From Nocardioides luteus (lineage in GTDB: Bacteria; Actinomycetota; Actinomycetes; Propionibacteriales; Nocardioidaceae): a DNA stretch of 64,000 nt. The notes beneath the pieces were generated by a model. It saw only the letters and a list, made by a program, of their open reading frames with translations, made no database searches and had not been told where the DNA came from. Below are positions 52,501-59,618 of this stretch, one piece after another. How positions within the stretch are numbered: position 1 is the first letter of the stretch; every line of letters begins with the position of its first letter. A program made the position numbers and the translations under genes. The stretch is taken from positions 104,621-168,620 of the forward strand of contig NZ_JZDQ02000009.1 of the NCBI RefSeq assembly GCF_000960475.2, in the 5' to 3' direction.

Positions 52501-53198
52501 CCGAGCACGGCGACCTGGCCCTCGCCGTCGCCGAAGATCTGCACCTCGACGTGGCGGGCGGGCCGCACCAGACGCTCCAGGAACACCCCGGCGGTCCCGA
52601 AGCTGGTCTGGGCGAGCCGGGCGACGCGCTCGAAGGCGACCCTCACGTCGGACTCCGAGCTGCACGCGGTCATCCCGATGCCACCGCCACCGCCGGTCGC
52701 CTTCACCATCACCGGAAGCCCGATCCGGGCGGCCTCCTCGGCCGCCTCGTCCGGACCGGAGAGCAGGCCGGTGCCGGCCAGCATCGGCACCCCGGCGTTC
52801 TCGGCGAGCCGACGGGCCGAGTGCTTCTCGCCGAAGGCGCTGATCTGCTCGGGCGTCGGGCCGACGAACCGCAGTCCCGCCGCCTCCACCTCCCGAGCGA
52901 AGGCGGCGCTCTCGGAGAGGAAGCCGTAGCCGGGATGGAGCAGCCCCGCGCCCGTGCGCAGGGCCGCCTCGATGATGAGGTCGCCGCGCAGATAGGAGTC
53001 CCGCGCGGGCGCGGAGCCCAGACAGACGGCCTCGTCGGCCTCGCGCACGTGCGGTGCCGCCCGGTCGGCCTCGGAGAAGACCGCGACCGTACGCATCCCG
53101 AGCTCGCGCGCGGAGCGCATTACCCGGCGGGCTATCTCCCCTCGGTTGGCGACCAGGACGGTGTCGTAGGACGGTCCGTTCTCAGGGCCAGACGTCAT
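49509..53198 (-). CDS. Biotin-dependent urea/guanidine carboxylase
   Basis: A 1229-residue single-chain carboxylase. Order: biotin carboxylase ([17 protein letters not shown] near the start; [13 protein letters not shown] ATP-grasp loop; [14 protein letters not shown]), then the KipI/KipA-like carboxyltransferase halves ([28 protein letters not shown]; later [57 protein letters not shown]), and a C-terminal biotinyl domain ([19 protein letters not shown]). It carboxylates urea to allophanate or guanidine to carboxyguanidine. Because the two UAAP genes adjoin it, guanidine is the more likely substrate. The start overlaps the UAAP2 stop. Confidence 0.88.
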   Translation of the reverse strand: [1229 protein letters not shown]

Positions 53199-53986
53199 GC
53201 GTCGGCCTCGTAGTCCACGTCCGGCTCGGACACGATCATCCGCAGGGGCGTCGGGTTGAAGTCGTTGCAGGGGTTGTTCATCTGCGGGCAGTTGGAGATG
53301 AGCACGAGCGTGTCGATCTCGGCACGCAGCGCGACCCGCTTGCCGGGCGCCGACATGCCGTCGACGATGCCGAGGGCACCGTCCTCCTCGACGGGCACGT
53401 TCATGAACCAGTTGATGTTGGAGACGATGTCGCGCATGCCGAGACCGTGCTTGGCACCCTCGGTGAGGAAGTTCTCCCGGCAGCCGTGGTGATACATCAC
53501 GTGGTGGCCGTAGCGCAGCGTGTTGGACTCCCGCGAGCAGGCGCCCCCGATCGTGTCCTGGCGGTCGATCTCGTTGCCGACGACGGTCATCAGGGCACGA
53601 CCGAGGTTGCTGCGCAGCACGGTCCCGGTGCGGATGTAGGCGTTGTCCTGCCACGCGAGCGTGTCCGGCGCGCTGTAGCGCTCGTCGGTGTGGTGGGCGT
53701 TGTAGAGCAGGCAGTCACCCGACTGGTTGCCCCCGACGTCGACGATCGTCAACACCTGCCCGGCACGTACGACACCCGACCACGAGGCCCGCGGAGCCAC
53801 CTGCTCGTCCAGCACGACGGCACCCGGCACCAGCGGGTCACCCCACTCCAGTGGGCTGCCGTCTGCGTACGACGCCCCCACCGGGACGCTGGAGACCAGC
53901 TGTCCGTCGGGCGTCAGGTAGGTGGTCACAGGGACAGGAATGGTCGTCACAGGCCTCATCACCGGGTTGTCGATCGTCGTGGTCAC
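53195..53986 (-). CDS. UAAP2 (DUF1989), putative carboxyguanidine deiminase subunit
   Basis: A 263-residue DUF1989 protein. Metal-binding-like segments: QSGDCLLYNAHHTDERYSAPDTLAWQ, IGGACSRESNTLRYGHHVMYHHGCRENFL, and VALRAEIDTLVLISNCPQMNNPCNDFNPTPLR. UAAP1 and UAAP2 (also called CgdA/CgdB) together were shown in other bacteria to deiminate carboxyguanidine to allophanate, so the pair redefines the operon as guanidine degradation. The GTG at 53984-53986 overlaps the UAAP1 stop (GTGA). Confidence 0.87.
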   Translation of the reverse strand: MTTTIDNPVMRPVTTIPVPVTTYLTPDGQLVSSVPVGASYADGSPLEWGDPLVPGAVVLDEQVAPRASWSGVVRAGQVLTIVDVGGNQSGDCLLYNAHHTDERYSAPDTLAWQDNAYIRTGTVLRSNLGRALMTVVGNEIDRQDTIGGACSRESNTLRYGHHVMYHHGCRENFLTEGAKHGLGMRDIVSNINWFMNVPVEEDGALGIVDGMSAPGKRVALRAEIDTLVLISNCPQMNNPCNDFNPTPLRMIVSEPDVDYEADA

Positions 53987-54837
53987 AGGCCCCGAGCCTC
54001 CGCATAGTCGAGTGTGTTCAGGTATGCCCGCCGCACCTCGGGAGAGGCGTCGAAACGCTCGTCCGCCGGGGTGGTCGGGGTGGTCTCCGGCGTACGCCAG
54101 GCGTGCACGCGCAGCGGCCCGACGATGTACTCCGGACGTGGGTCCCGTGGATGCGGGACGTTGGCGATCAGCACGATCAGGGGCAGCTCGGCCACGAGCT
54201 CGACCGAGGTCCCGGCGCCCGACGAACCGAACCAGTCGAAGCTCCCGTCCTCCGCCACCCGGACCCCCTGGAAGAACGACACCGACGGAGGTACGTCGGC
54301 CGGCCCGAGCCCGTGCTTGGCGGCCGCCTTCACGAAGAGGTCACGGCCGGCGGGCGCCGGCCCCTCGGGCAGCGCGGTGCCGTAGCGCAGCGCGTTCCAG
54401 GCTGCGGTGCTCGTCCCGCAGAACGCGTCGTGCCGGCCGGAGGTGTCGGTGAGGATCGTGGCGAGCACCCGGCCGTCACCGGAGAGCAGCGGGTGACCGG
54501 CGCCGAGGTAGGCCTGCCAGGGGATCTTCTGGGTGTCGGCGACGTTGAGGCGCTCGGTCGGCTCGAGGGCGTTGTAGACCAGCGTGTGGGCGCAGGCCTC
54601 GCCGGTCGGGTCCTCGAGCCGGAATCGCGTGCCCCGCGCGAGGACCTTGTGGGTGTAGCTGCCGGGCGCGACCGTCTCGGCCCAGGTCAGGCTCTCCGGG
54701 TCGACGTCGTCCGGACAGAACGGACTCGTCGACGCCGGTAGGTACGGCATCCAGTCGCTGACCTGCCCCCCTTGCGCGCGAGCATCCGCCCGTGCGTTCA
54801 GCACCGTGTCCGTGCTGTGGTCTGCAACTGGCGCCAC
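53983..54837 (-). CDS. UAAP1 (DUF1989), putative carboxyguanidine deiminase subunit
   Basis: A 284-residue DUF1989 protein, the partner of UAAP2. Typical UAAP1 segments are LVYNALEPTERLNVADTQKIPWQAYLGAGHPLLSGDGRVLATILTD, the metal-binding SGRHDAFCGTSTAAWNALRYG and VSFFQGVRVAEDG. The N-terminal ~40 residues form a variable extension. The GTG at 54835-54837 follows AGGAGG. It is the first gene of the four-gene overlapping operon; a perfect operator lies 26 bases upstream. Confidence 0.86.
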   Translation of the reverse strand: MAPVADHSTDTVLNARADARAQGGQVSDWMPYLPASTSPFCPDDVDPESLTWAETVAPGSYTHKVLARGTRFRLEDPTGEACAHTLVYNALEPTERLNVADTQKIPWQAYLGAGHPLLSGDGRVLATILTDTSGRHDAFCGTSTAAWNALRYGTALPEGPAPAGRDLFVKAAAKHGLGPADVPPSVSFFQGVRVAEDGSFDWFGSSGAGTSVELVAELPLIVLIANVPHPRDPRPEYIVGPLRVHAWRTPETTPTTPADERFDASPEVRRAYLNTLDYAEARGL

Positions 54838-54862
54838 CCGGGTCCTCCTTGAAGCATGATTA

Positions 54863-54880
54863 ACCTGTCGACTGACAGGT
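54863..54880. promoter_or_regulatory. TetR-type operator 1 before the guanidine/urea operon
   Basis: ACCTGTCGACTGACAGGT has perfect seven-base arms with four bases between. It lies 26 bases before the GTG of UAAP1, overlapping the expected core promoter. Confidence 0.75.
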
Positions 54881-55106
54881 AAGCATGTCGGTCAAGGGCG
54901 TCGGGGGCAAACCAAGACTGTTGGAAACCTGAGTCCGAAATGTGGGGTCGGAGTCGGAGGAAATCTTCCCTGTCGGTCGATCGATTCTTACCGTTTTCGG
55001 CGGGAACTGGCTAGGGGTGAAGGACCATTTGCTGCCGAATTCACGCTCGCAGTGCCGCCTGATGGAGCGATGTCTTCGAGAAGGTGACGAGCCACACGGA
55101 CGGATA

Positions 55107-55124
55107 ATCTGTCAAAGGACAGGT
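55107..55124. promoter_or_regulatory. TetR-type operator 2, distal copy
   Basis: ATCTGTCAAAGGACAGGT repeats operator 1 with a single change in the left arm, 227 bases farther upstream. Two sites could support looping, or mark a second promoter. Confidence 0.65.
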
Positions 55125-55316
55125 AACAGGTCTGGTGTGATATCGGACACCGTTCCGATGGCGATCCGGAACCGTGCCGAGGAGCGGACCGAAAGCCGGG
55201 AGGATCCCCGATTCGGCTGACACCGACCCCCAGGAGTGGCACCCTGACCCGAGCTCATCACCCTCCCACGCACCGGCAGCCGGTCAACAGCGCACGGCCC
55301 GAAGATCAGCCAGAGA

Positions 55317-56090
55317 TCACCGAGAGGATCTCTTCGATCCCCACGGCACCACATTGCCGGAGACGAACGTCCGCGATTCGGACCCTTTGCGCGGCATCGG
55401 GACCCCGATCATCCCGACGAGGTCACCCAGGTCGTTGATCGTCGGCCCGCTCCAGTCCGGATCGAGGTCGACGTCGGGCTCCTCGAGCGCGCCACCTCGG
55501 AACCGGACGGCCCGCATGCCGACCGCCTCGGCACCGCTCAGCTCGCGGTCGGCGCCGTCACCGACGTAGACGCACTCGCTGGTCGGCACCTGCAGCGCGG
55601 CCGCGGCGACGAGGTAGGCGCCCGAGTCGGGTTTGCGTACACCTGTCTGGCAGGAGAACGAGACGGCGTCCAGGTGGTCGGCAAGGGGACTCTGGGGCCA
55701 GATCGCGACGGTCTCGGCCGAGCAGTCGGCGACGAGGCCGAGCTTGAAGCCGCGTGTGCGCAACGACGTCAGCGCCGGCAGCGCCCAGGTCGCGGCGTGG
55801 AGCGAGAGCGAGTAGTTGTACAGCCGCGCGATCGCGCTCTCCACCTGGGACTCGGTGGGTGACCCGCCGACCCGCCTGGCCAGATAGCGCACGGTGTGGT
55901 GGACATCGGCCATCAAGCCGCGGACGCGTTCGTCGAACGTCTCCGAGACCGCGGCCGCGAAAGCGTCCGGGTCGACGCCGAGATCGGCTCCCATCGCCCG
56001 GGACACCGCGGCGTGCTCGGCCGGGTGGCCGCTCGGGACAAGGGTGTCCTGCAGGTCGAAGAGGAGCGCGCGCACCCCGGCCTCCTCCAT
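55317..56090 (-). CDS. HAD-superfamily protein with altered catalytic motif
   Basis: A 257-residue HAD-fold protein with a helical cap (residues ~18-95). Motif I reads LLFDLQDTLV: the nucleophile D12 is kept but the usual general acid Asp two residues later is Gln. Motif II-like ADCSAE, the motif III lysine in TGVRKPDSG and the acidic motif IV YVGDGADRELSGAEAVGM are present. Loss of the acid residue suggests a dehalogenase-like, slow or non-phosphatase activity. It stands alone and is divergent from the riboswitch gene. Confidence 0.82.
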   Translation of the reverse strand: MEEAGVRALLFDLQDTLVPSGHPAEHAAVSRAMGADLGVDPDAFAAAVSETFDERVRGLMADVHHTVRYLARRVGGSPTESQVESAIARLYNYSLSLHAATWALPALTSLRTRGFKLGLVADCSAETVAIWPQSPLADHLDAVSFSCQTGVRKPDSGAYLVAAAALQVPTSECVYVGDGADRELSGAEAVGMRAVRFRGGALEEPDVDLDPDWSGPTINDLGDLVGMIGVPMPRKGSESRTFVSGNVVPWGSKRSSR

Positions 56091-56189
56091 GACCTCAGCC
56101 TAACCAGGATCGGATCCTCACCGGGGGAATTCGCCGAACCGGCCTCGGCGGCCCGAATCGGGCGGCGCCGGGGCCGTGGCCTAGACTGA

Positions 56190-56366
56190 GGACCACGAAG
56201 GGGAGTAGTCCTCAACAGTCGCGTCGACACACTGGCCCCCGGGCCCGGCGCGATCGGCCACGCGAGTGGCGGACGAGACCTTCGACCAAGCACCCGTATG
56301 TCTACGTGACGGTGCTGGTCGAAGGATGTCCACCCCGTCTGCGGATGCCTCCGGCCGGTGCCGGAG
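56190..56366 (+). ncRNA. yybP-ykoY manganese riboswitch
   Basis: The leader carries the hallmark AAGGGGAGTAG (56199-56209), GTCGACACACTGGCC (56223-56237) and GACGAGACCTTCGACC (56272-56287), the conserved L1 and L3 Mn-binding segments of this class. A long stem (56279-56294 with 56311-56325) follows, and CTCCGGC (56349-56355) pairs with GCCGGAG (56360-56366), covering the GGAGAGGA ribosome site of the downstream gene. That arrangement fits translational control by Mn2+. Confidence 0.88.
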
Positions 56367-56375
56367 AGGAACCCT

Positions 56376-56954
56376 GTGTACGCCTTCCTGCTTTCGACCG
56401 CGGTCATCTTCGTCGCCGAGCTCGGCGACAAGAGCCAGCTGATGGCGATGACCTTCGCCACCCGCTATCGGGCCCGGGACGTGATCCTCGGGATCACGGC
56501 CGCCACCGCGATCGTCCATCTCGCCTCGGTCGGGATCGGCGCGCTCATCGGAGACGCCTTCGCCGAGCACCAGCACTACATCACCATCGTCGCCGGGATC
56601 GCCTTCCTGTTCTTCGCCGGCTGGACCCTGCGAGGCGACGAGCTCACCGAGGACGAGGCCAAGAAGGCCCGCAACAGCCGGGGAATGGCGATCTTCGCCG
56701 TCGGGATCGCGTTCTTCCTGGCCGAGCTCGGCGACAAGACGATGCTCGCGACGATCACCCTGGCCACCCAGGAGGGCTGGCTCGGCACCTGGATCGGCTC
56801 CACCGTCGGGATGGTCGCGGCCGACGCCCTCGCGATCGGGGTCGGTGCCCTGCTCGGCCGCAATCTCCCCGAGAAGGTGATCAAGTACGGCGCCGCCGCC
56901 CTGTTCGCCGTCTTCGGGATCATCCTCGTCATCGACGGGGCCCTGCAGATGTGA
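56376..56954 (+). CDS. TMEM165/GDT1 (UPF0016) family Mn exporter
   Basis: A 192-residue, six-span protein made of two halves, each with the family motif: VAELGDKSQLMAM and LAELGDKTMLATI. Members move Mn2+ (or Ca2+) out in exchange for protons; bacterial members protect against Mn excess. The Mn riboswitch directly upstream supports Mn2+ as substrate. GTG at 56376, six bases after GGAGAGGA, is preferred to the upstream frame from 56358. It converges with the ECF42 sigma gene. Confidence 0.9.
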   Translation: MYAFLLSTAVIFVAELGDKSQLMAMTFATRYRARDVILGITAATAIVHLASVGIGALIGDAFAEHQHYITIVAGIAFLFFAGWTLRGDELTEDEAKKARNSRGMAIFAVGIAFFLAELGDKTMLATITLATQEGWLGTWIGSTVGMVAADALAIGVGALLGRNLPEKVIKYGAAALFAVFGIILVIDGALQM

Positions 56955-56987
56955 TCCGTCAGCTCTGATCGCTCAGCCGGGTGGCCG

Positions 56988-58220
56988 TCAGCGGTGATCG
57001 AGGGCCTCGACCCGGCGGTTCAGATAGCGCTGCTCGGGCACGCTCTGGGTCAGCCGGGCCGCGAGCACGTAGTGCTCCCGGGCCGCGGCGAGGTCGCCGG
57101 ACTGCTCGAGCAGGTGGGCCAGCACGGCATGGGCCCGGTGGTGCCGCTGCATCGCCGGGTGCTCCAGCAGCTCGCGTACGATCTCGATCCCGTGCTCGGG
57201 GCCGAGGCTCATCGCCACGGCGACGGCCCGGTTGAGCGTGACCGCGGGCGAGGGCGCGACCTGGGCGAGCATCCCGTAGAGCAGGTTGATCTGGAGCCAG
57301 TCGGTGGCTTCGTACGACTCGGCCCCGGCATGGACCGCGGCGATCGCCGCCTGCAGCTGGTAGCGGCCCACCGGCCCCTCGGGGAGGACCTCCTCCAGCA
57401 GCGCGACACCCTCTCGGATCAGCTCGCGGTCCCACTGCGAACGGTCCTGGTCCTTGAGCGGGATGAGGTCACCGAGGTGGTCGACGCGCCCGCACGAGCG
57501 CGCCTGGGTCAGCAGCATGAGCGCCAGCAGGCCGGTGGCCTCGTCGTGCTCGGGCAGGATGCCGCGCACCATCCGGGTCAGCCGGATCGCCTCGTCGGTG
57601 AGCTCGATGCCCTGCAGGTCCGGGCCGCTGGTGCGGGTGTGGCCCTCGTTGAAGATCAGGTGGCAGACGTCGAGCACGCACGCGATCCGCTCGGGCAGCT
57701 CGTCGGGGGCGGGCGAGCAGAACTCCTCGTCCTTCAACGTCGCCCTCGCCCGGCTGAGGCGCTGCGCCATGGTCGCCTCCGGAACCAGGTACGCAGCCGC
57801 GATCTCCGCCGTCGTCAGGCCGCCCACGCACCGCAAGGTGATCGCCACCTGGGAAGGGCGGCGCAGCGCGGGATGGGCGCACATCATCATCAGCCGCAGC
57901 GAGTCGTCGTAGGCCGAGCCGATCTCCACGGCGGCCGGGTCGGGGTCGTCGAGCCGCCGGGCCATCCCGTCGGCGACCTCGCGTCGGGTCCGGGCGGCAT
58001 CCGACCGCATCTGGTCGATCAGCCGCCGGTGGGCGACCCGGATCAACCACGCCCGCGGGTCTGCCGGCAGGCCGTCGCGAGTCCACTGCTGACTGGCCGC
58101 GATCAGGGCCTCCTGGGCGGCGTCCTCGCAGTCGGGCAGGTCCGGATGGACCCGCAGCAGGGCGCCGAGGACGTGGGCGGACTCCTGCCGCCACACATCC
58201 TCGACTCCCGTCACCGTCAT
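56988..58220 (-). CDS. ECF42-type sigma factor with C-terminal TPR-like extension
   Basis: A 410-residue sigma factor. Region 2 (residues ~12-75, DCEDAAQEALIAASQQW...PRAWLIRVAHRRLIDQMRS) and region 4 (ITLRCVGGLTTAEIAAAYLVPEATMAQRLSRARATLK) are followed by a ~200-residue helical extension (NEGHTRTSGPDLQGIELTDEAIRLTRMVRGILPEHDEATGLLALMLL). This layout and a YCII/DGPF partner define the ECF42 group, which uses no anti-sigma factor. It begins one base after its YCII gene. The ATG at 58218-58220 is the start. Confidence 0.88.
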   Translation of the reverse strand: MTVTGVEDVWRQESAHVLGALLRVHPDLPDCEDAAQEALIAASQQWTRDGLPADPRAWLIRVAHRRLIDQMRSDAARTRREVADGMARRLDDPDPAAVEIGSAYDDSLRLMMMCAHPALRRPSQVAITLRCVGGLTTAEIAAAYLVPEATMAQRLSRARATLKDEEFCSPAPDELPERIACVLDVCHLIFNEGHTRTSGPDLQGIELTDEAIRLTRMVRGILPEHDEATGLLALMLLTQARSCGRVDHLGDLIPLKDQDRSQWDRELIREGVALLEEVLPEGPVGRYQLQAAIAAVHAGAESYEATDWLQINLLYGMLAQVAPSPAVTLNRAVAVAMSLGPEHGIEIVRELLEHPAMQRHHRAHAVLAHLLEQSGDLAAAREHYVLAARLTQSVPEQRYLNRRVEALDHR

Positions 58221-58221
58221 G

Positions 58222-58599
58222 TCAGTAGGTTGCCACCGGCCGCAGCTCGACCGTCTCACCGGGGCCGCTGAAGCTGCGTACGACCTCTTCGGCCCGCTCC
58301 TGGGACTCGACGTCGATCAGGAAGAAACCGGCCAGGTGCTCCTTCGCCTCGGAGTAGGGACCGTCGGTGACGATCGGCTCGCCGGCGTCCCAGCGGTAGA
58401 GCTTGGCCGAGGCCGGGTCCGCGAGCGGCTGCCCGCCGAGGAGCTCTCCGTTGGCCGAGAGCTCCTCCAAGATCCCCTCGAAGGCCGCGTTGAGCTTCTC
58501 CCTCGCCTCCTGCGGCAGCGACTGGATCTCGGGGGTGAAGTCACCCGTGGGGTGACCCCACGGCTGCGGGTTGGAGTGGATGAGGATGACGTACTTCAT
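58222..58599 (-). CDS. YCII/DGPF-domain protein paired with ECF42 sigma factor
   Basis: A 125-residue YCII-fold protein with the DGPF-type motif IVTDGPYSEAKEHLAGFFLIDV. Such proteins are the usual neighbours and targets of ECF42 sigma factors; they may act as small enzymes or ligand sensors. The ATG at 58597-58599 follows AAAGGGA. A weak ECF42-like promoter (TGTAGA-N17-CGA on the minus strand) lies upstream at 58659-58684. Confidence 0.86.
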   Translation of the reverse strand: MKYVILIHSNPQPWGHPTGDFTPEIQSLPQEAREKLNAAFEGILEELSANGELLGGQPLADPASAKLYRWDAGEPIVTDGPYSEAKEHLAGFFLIDVESQERAEEVVRSFSGPGETVELRPVATY

Positions 58600-58658
58600 G
58601 ACTTCCCTTTCAACGGCGCCTGCTGGGCGCCTTCCGTAGGCGTGCTTACGGGGGTACG

Positions 58659-58684
58659 TCGTAGCCGGCCGGCGTGGTTCTACA
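58659..58684 (-). promoter_or_regulatory. Weak ECF42-like promoter before the first YCII gene
   Basis: On the minus strand TGTAGA (58684-58679) and CGACG (58661-58657) are 17 bases apart, one mismatch and one base shorter than the better copy at 60514. Confidence 0.35.
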
Positions 58685-58772
58685 TCGTCCCAGAAACATC
58701 CGTGCCGCGGAGTGAGTCGCCTCGACGGAACTCCCTGCAGCGGGCGCCGCCGATGTGGAAGGGTTGCCCGAT

Positions 58773-59618
58773 GTGAATCCGGGAGCGTTCGAAGCCGTCG
58801 ACGAACGCCTGGTCTCCACCCTCGACGACCTGCTCGACCAGCAGTCGCTGGCACCCGGCATCGTCGTCAACGCACTCTTCAACCGGTTGGTGACCGCGGT
58901 CCTGAGCGTGCCCGAGTCCGCCGCCGAGACCGTGCTGGCGGCCCTGCCGCCGTCGCGTCCCCCGGCCGTCTTCCGCGCCGTCGCGTCGGCCGGTGAGCAC
59001 GCCCTCGAGCGGGTCTGGGCCGATCGGATCGCGAGCTCGCCCGACCCCGCGGAGACGTTCGCCCGCTTCCCCTACCGCGAGAACTACCGGCTCCTCGTCG
59101 AGATGGAGCTGCAGGCCGTACGCCGCCAGGGCACCACGCCACGACAGGTGCTGCTCCTCGGCTCGGGGCCGCTTCCGCTGACCGCGCTCTGCCTGGCCGA
59201 GCACGGCATCGCGGTGCACTGCGTCGACCACGACGCCGAGGCGATCAGGCTCTCCTCCGCCGCGTTCGGACGTCTGGGAGCCGTCGGCGTGACCTTCGAG
59301 CACGCCGAGGCCGCGGCCGCGAACCCGCCGCGACCCGTCGACGTCGTGCTCCTCGCCGGCCTGGTCGGCGCCGACGACGCCGCGAAGGCCGCGGTGCTCG
59401 ACAAGGCGGTCACCCACCTCGGTCCGAACGGTCTCGTCCTGGCCCGGAGCGCCCGGGGGCTGCGTACGCTGCTCTATCCGCGGGTCGGCCCCGAGGCGTT
59501 GGCCGGCCTGACCGTGGTCGACGAGGCCGACCCCGAGGTCGACGCTCCCGGGACCGACGTGATCAACAGCGCCATCCTCGCCCGGCCTACAGAGCCGGGT
59601 CGAGCACCTCGGCCTTGA
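58773..59618 (+). CDS. Nicotianamine-synthase-like protein
   Basis: A 281-residue protein with features of the nicotianamine synthase family: FPYRENYRLLVEMELQAV, corresponding to the NAS FPYYxNY...LE region, and the SAM-binding LLLGSGPLPLTALCLAEHGI, matching the NAS GSGPLPLTS motif, then HCVDHDAEAIRLSSAAF. Family members condense aminobutyryl groups from SAM to make nicotianamine or, as CntL, staphylopine-type metallophore precursors. No opine dehydrogenase or metallophore exporter lies nearby, so its pathway is unclear; a plain SAM methyltransferase is the alternative. GTG 58773 follows GGAAGGG; GTG 58755 is possible. The end overlaps the convergent LLM gene by 32 bases. Confidence 0.72.
   Translation: MNPGAFEAVDERLVSTLDDLLDQQSLAPGIVVNALFNRLVTAVLSVPESAAETVLAALPPSRPPAVFRAVASAGEHALERVWADRIASSPDPAETFARFPYRENYRLLVEMELQAVRRQGTTPRQVLLLGSGPLPLTALCLAEHGIAVHCVDHDAEAIRLSSAAFGRLGAVGVTFEHAEAAAANPPRPVDVVLLAGLVGADDAAKAAVLDKAVTHLGPNGLVLARSARGLRTLLYPRVGPEALAGLTVVDEADPEVDAPGTDVINSAILARPTEPGRAPRP

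Larger units (their letters stand above)
54838..55316. other. 479-base upstream region of the guanidine/urea operon
   Basis: No credible gene. It is A/T-richer than neighbouring DNA, holds two operator dyads (54863-54880 and 55107-55124), and lies between the UAAP1 start and the end of the HAD gene. I looked for guanidine-I, -II and -III riboswitch signatures on the minus strand and saw none. Confidence 0.5.

Noticed and set aside
54838..55316. Possible guanidine riboswitch upstream of UAAP1
   Set aside because: I looked on the minus strand for ykkC-type guanidine-I, mini-ykkC ACGR hairpins and guanidine-III motifs; none fits. TetR-type dyads are present instead.
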